Shown here: one piece after another, positions 61,662 through 64,000 of the stretch
Numbering within the stretch: the stretch's first letter is position 1
Layout: every line of letters begins with the position of its first letter
Source of the DNA: JAUVDZ01 sp042568205
GTDB lineage: Bacteria > Patescibacteriota > Gracilibacteria > UBA1369 > PNNO01
Direction of reading: 5' to 3'
Length of the DNA stretch: 64,000 nucleotides
Assembly: GCA_042568205.1 (NCBI GenBank)
Contig: JBHPJE010000007.1
Location: 1 to 64,000 of the forward strand
Notes under the pieces: generated by a model
What the model was told of the DNA's origin: nothing
The model's database searches: none
Seen by the model: only the letters and a program-made list of their open reading frames with translations
Program-made: the position numbers and the translations under genes

Positions 61662-62958
61662 TTTATTACGAAAATTCATGTCGGATACAAACCCTTTAAG
61701 ATTGCTTTATCACCGTCTTAAAGCGACTTTAGCGGTTATTATTTATTGGTTTCCTTCAAAAAATTTAAATGTAATTGGAATTACAGGAACTAATGGGAAA
61801 ACAACAACTGTTAACTTAACTGCAAAGATTTTAGAAGAAGCAGGATATAAAGTTGGAATGGCTTCAACAATCAATTTTCAAATAGGAGATGATAAATGGA
61901 CTAATAATACAAAGCAAACAACAATGAGCCCATTTGTTTTGCAAAAAATGCTTAGAAAAATGGTTAAAGCAAAATGCACCCACTGTGTTTTAGAAGTATC
62001 ATCGCATGCAATTACACAGTCACGGGTAATGGGGGTGAATTTTGATACTGCAGTTTTTACAAATGTAACTGAAGATCACATTGAATATCATGGGAATTTC
62101 CAAATGTATTTGCAGGCAAAAGGTGGCTTGTTTAAACGCTTAAATCGGGCAAAACGAAAGATCGGAATTCCTAAAGTATCTATTTTAAATTCAGATGATC
62201 CAAATTTTGATTATTTTGATCAATTTATTGTTGATAGAAAATTTACTTACAGTTTAGATAAAGGAACTTGCTATGCCAGTAATATTGAATTAAGTCCAGA
62301 AGGGTCAAAATTTATTTTAAATATTCCAAATAATTCAATTGAAGTTAATTTAGAGATTCCAGGAGAATTTAACATTCATAATGCATTAGCTGCCGCAACC
62401 GTGGCATTAGCTAATAATATAAAATTAGAAGCTGTTAAAAGAGGATTGGAAGGTTCACATGGAGTAAAAGGCAGACTTGAGGTTGTTGATTTAGGTCAGC
62501 CATTTTCAGTGATTGTAGATTATGCTCATTCTACTGATTCGCTTCAAAAATTACTTGAGTTATATAAGAAGTTAACTGCTGGAAAGTTGTTTGTAGTTTT
62601 TGGTGCAACTGGTGGAGGAAGAGATAAAGCAAAACGTCCTAAAATGGGTGCAATTGCTGACAAATTAGCAGACTTTATTATTTTAACAAATGATGATCCT
62701 TATGAAGAAGATGAATGGAAGATTATTGAAATGATTGCAGAAGGTATTAAACGTAAAGAAGGGGAGAATTTATGGAAAATTCCACATAGATATGAAGCTA
62801 TTAAATTGGCTTTAACTATGGCAAAAGAAGGGGATACTGTAGTAATTCCAGGATTAGGAGCGCAGGAGGTACAGGTTGTTGGTAAAGAAATGATTCCATG
62901 GAGTGATCAATCAGCAGTTAGGGAGATTTTAAGCAGAGAACATGTAGTCCAACTTTAA
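61654..62958 (+). CDS. murE: UDP-MurNAc-tripeptide synthetase (MurE-like), N-terminally short
   Basis: From the ATG at 61654 (8-base overlap with ribF) it has 434 residues. The central ATP domain has GITGTNGKTTT, SSHAITQSRVMGV and NVTEDHIEYHGNF. The C-terminal domain has FGATGGGRDKAKRPKMGAIAD and TNDDPYEEDEW. The residue-3 selectivity motif, DNPR in meso-DAP enzymes and often DNPA in lysine enzymes, is DDPY here. The P-loop lies near residue 45 instead of about 110, so most of the usual UDP-binding N-terminal domain is missing. Confidence 0.9.
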   Translation: MLNLLRKFMSDTNPLRLLYHRLKATLAVIIYWFPSKNLNVIGITGTNGKTTTVNLTAKILEEAGYKVGMASTINFQIGDDKWTNNTKQTTMSPFVLQKMLRKMVKAKCTHCVLEVSSHAITQSRVMGVNFDTAVFTNVTEDHIEYHGNFQMYLQAKGGLFKRLNRAKRKIGIPKVSILNSDDPNFDYFDQFIVDRKFTYSLDKGTCYASNIELSPEGSKFILNIPNNSIEVNLEIPGEFNIHNALAAATVALANNIKLEAVKRGLEGSHGVKGRLEVVDLGQPFSVIVDYAHSTDSLQKLLELYKKLTAGKLFVVFGATGGGRDKAKRPKMGAIADKLADFIILTNDDPYEEDEWKIIEMIAEGIKRKEGENLWKIPHRYEAIKLALTMAKEGDTVVIPGLGAQEVQVVGKEMIPWSDQSAVREILSREHVVQL

Positions 62959-62959
62959 T

Positions 62960-63829
62960 ATGAAATACGGATTTTTAAATATTTATAAACCAAAAGGGAT
63001 TACATCATTTGATGTGATTTTTAAGCTTAGGAAAATACTTCAAATTAAAAAAATGGGCCATACTGGGACTTTAGATCCAATGGCTGAAGGAGTTTTAATA
63101 GTTGCACTCAGTGAAGCTACAAAAATTATTGAATTTATGATGCAACATGATAAAGCATATTCTGCAGAGATTATTCTTGGTTCTGAATCTACGACCTATG
63201 ATGCTGAAGGAGAGCTTAAAAAAGTGGGTAGTCAAAAACCTGACTTTGATGAAGTACAAGCCGTTATTGAAAGCTTCGAAGGGGAGGTTGACCAAGTACC
63301 TCCAATATATTCTGCTCTTAAAATTAATGGTAAAAAAGCATATGAATTAGCACGTGAAGGTAAAAAAGTTGAAATGAAGTCACGTAAAGTAACAATTCAC
63401 GATATTGTGCTTATTGACTACAAATATCCAAATTTAACTATCGACGTTGAGTGTTCAAGTGGCACCTATATTCGTAGTTTAGCCCATGATATAGGTAAAA
63501 AACTTGAAACTGGAGCATATTTAAATGCACTTAAACGTACAAAAGTTGGACATTTTTTAGTAGAAGATAGTGTGAAACTTGAAGATTTAGAAGAAGATGG
63601 TCTAGATAAGCATTTAATACCAATTGAGGCCTTATCTATAAATTTCCCATCTCTTGAAATATCCCGCAATGAACTTAATAAACTCAATTTAGGTCAATTT
63701 ATTGAGCGCGAAGACATAAAAGAGGAGAATGTTTGTGCCTTTCATGAAAAAAAACTTGTTGGTATACTTGAAAAGGTAAAAGATACTGACAAACCTTTAT
63801 ATAAGTATAAGAAAAAGATAAACACATGA
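62960..63829 (+). CDS. truB: tRNA pseudouridine-55 synthase
   Basis: The 289-residue enzyme makes pseudouridine 55 in the T loop of tRNAs. FLNIYKPKGITSFDVI opens it, catalytic D39 is in GHTGTLDPMAEGVL, and VPPIYSALKINGKKAYELAREG and CSSGTYIRSLAHDIG follow. It overlaps the next gene by four bases (ATGA). Confidence 0.95.
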   Translation: MKYGFLNIYKPKGITSFDVIFKLRKILQIKKMGHTGTLDPMAEGVLIVALSEATKIIEFMMQHDKAYSAEIILGSESTTYDAEGELKKVGSQKPDFDEVQAVIESFEGEVDQVPPIYSALKINGKKAYELAREGKKVEMKSRKVTIHDIVLIDYKYPNLTIDVECSSGTYIRSLAHDIGKKLETGAYLNALKRTKVGHFLVEDSVKLEDLEEDGLDKHLIPIEALSINFPSLEISRNELNKLNLGQFIEREDIKEENVCAFHEKKLVGILEKVKDTDKPLYKYKKKINT

Positions 63830-64000
63830 TCCAATACCTAATTCCTGCAGCATTTTCATTCATTTTAACGCTAATTTTGACTTATATAGCGCTAAAATTA
63901 TTCCCAAAGTGGAAAATGATGGATCGTCCGCATAAGTATGGGCTTAAGCGTAAGCCGATTCCATATTATGGAGGCTTAATTTTTGTATTTGTGTTTATTC
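63826..64000 (+). CDS. WecA/MraY-type phosphoglycosyltransferase, partial
   Basis: Only the first 58 codons are in the window. A first transmembrane helix (about 7-26) is followed by DRPHKYGLKRKPIPYYGGLIF, the conserved first cytoplasmic loop of undecaprenyl-phosphate GlcNAc-1-phosphate transferases. It probably starts synthesis of a wall or surface glycan, fitting the O-antigen-ligase-like gene nearby. Confidence 0.75.
   Translation, partial: MIQYLIPAAFSFILTLILTYIALKLFPKWKMMDRPHKYGLKRKPIPYYGGLIFVFVFI

Noticed and set aside
1..64000. Code 25 (UGA as glycine), as in Gracilibacteria
   Set aside because: TGA ends several clear genes (the Ddl-like gene at 8042, the 22685 gene, truB, the O-antigen-ligase-like gene) at expected family lengths.
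1..64000. CRISPR arrays, transposases, integrases or att sites
   Set aside because: No regularly spaced repeats and no such protein domains were found; the 53-base element occurs only twice.

Overview
The window is AT-rich bacterial DNA, gene-dense and read with the standard bacterial code: several genes stop at TGA, so the code-25 lineages are excluded. The gene mix suggests a streamlined uncultivated anaerobe, most likely in the Candidate Phyla Radiation/Patescibacteria (Peregrinibacteria-like), but the assignment is inference. Pointers are the missing Shine-Dalgarno sequences, widespread stop-to-start and stop-to-stop overlaps, an archaeal-type triosephosphate isomerase, a kinase-only RibF, a K+-independent membrane pyrophosphatase and very large lineage-specific proteins. 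No rRNA, insertion sequence, phage, integrase or CRISPR array was seen.

Layout. 1-4.8 kb: PLP synthase (pdxS, pdxT), then a minus-strand operon for a flavodoxin and a 2-oxoacid:ferredoxin oxidoreductase (korA with fused gamma domain, korB). 4.8-7 kb: peroxiredoxin under a PerR-like box, a large minus-strand structured RNA candidate, and gmk whose stop codon lies inside tRNA-Gln. 7-16 kb: a D-Ala-D-Ala-ligase/PLP-racemase pair, an AI-2E-type permease, a ferredoxin, a P-type ATPase homologue lacking its catalytic residues, an anchored DsbA-like protein and a lamin-tail-domain surface protein. 15.7-20.5 kb: a divergent Ser/Thr-kinase-like gene with a probable frameshift, RNase Y, an SH3/SLH envelope protein and an unknown gene. 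20.5-30.5 kb: groES-groEL under CIRCE, pyrH-frr-rseP, dnaA, a FecR-domain protein, mltG and ybaB. 30.5-36.3 kb: rplY, a DUF3048 protein, a structured-RNA locus with two abnormal tRNA-like genes, membrane pyrophosphatase and a Yip1-like protein. 36-48 kb: a coiled-coil membrane protein, RelA/SpoT homologue, recO-ftsX-nucleotidyltransferase, gatCA, a TrmB-type regulator divergent from glnA, and holA. 48-58.5 kb: a three-gene operon for a 1188-residue secreted protein, a cohesin-like anchored protein and a 2024-residue basic protein. 58.6-64 kb: tpiA, long hpf, an O-antigen-ligase-like protein, riboflavin kinase, a short MurE, truB and the start of a WecA/MraY-type transferase.

Functions fit together as anaerobic 2-oxoacid metabolism with low-potential carriers (KorAB, flavodoxin, ferredoxin, pyrophosphatase), ammonia assimilation (GlnA, PdxT, GatCA), and an elaborate cell surface with possibly unusual peptidoglycan. 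The most unusual parts are the RNA loci at 32.4-33.0 kb and 5.5-6.0 kb, a hairpin repeat whose two copies differ by compensatory changes, the pseudo-P-type ATPase and the giant-protein operon.
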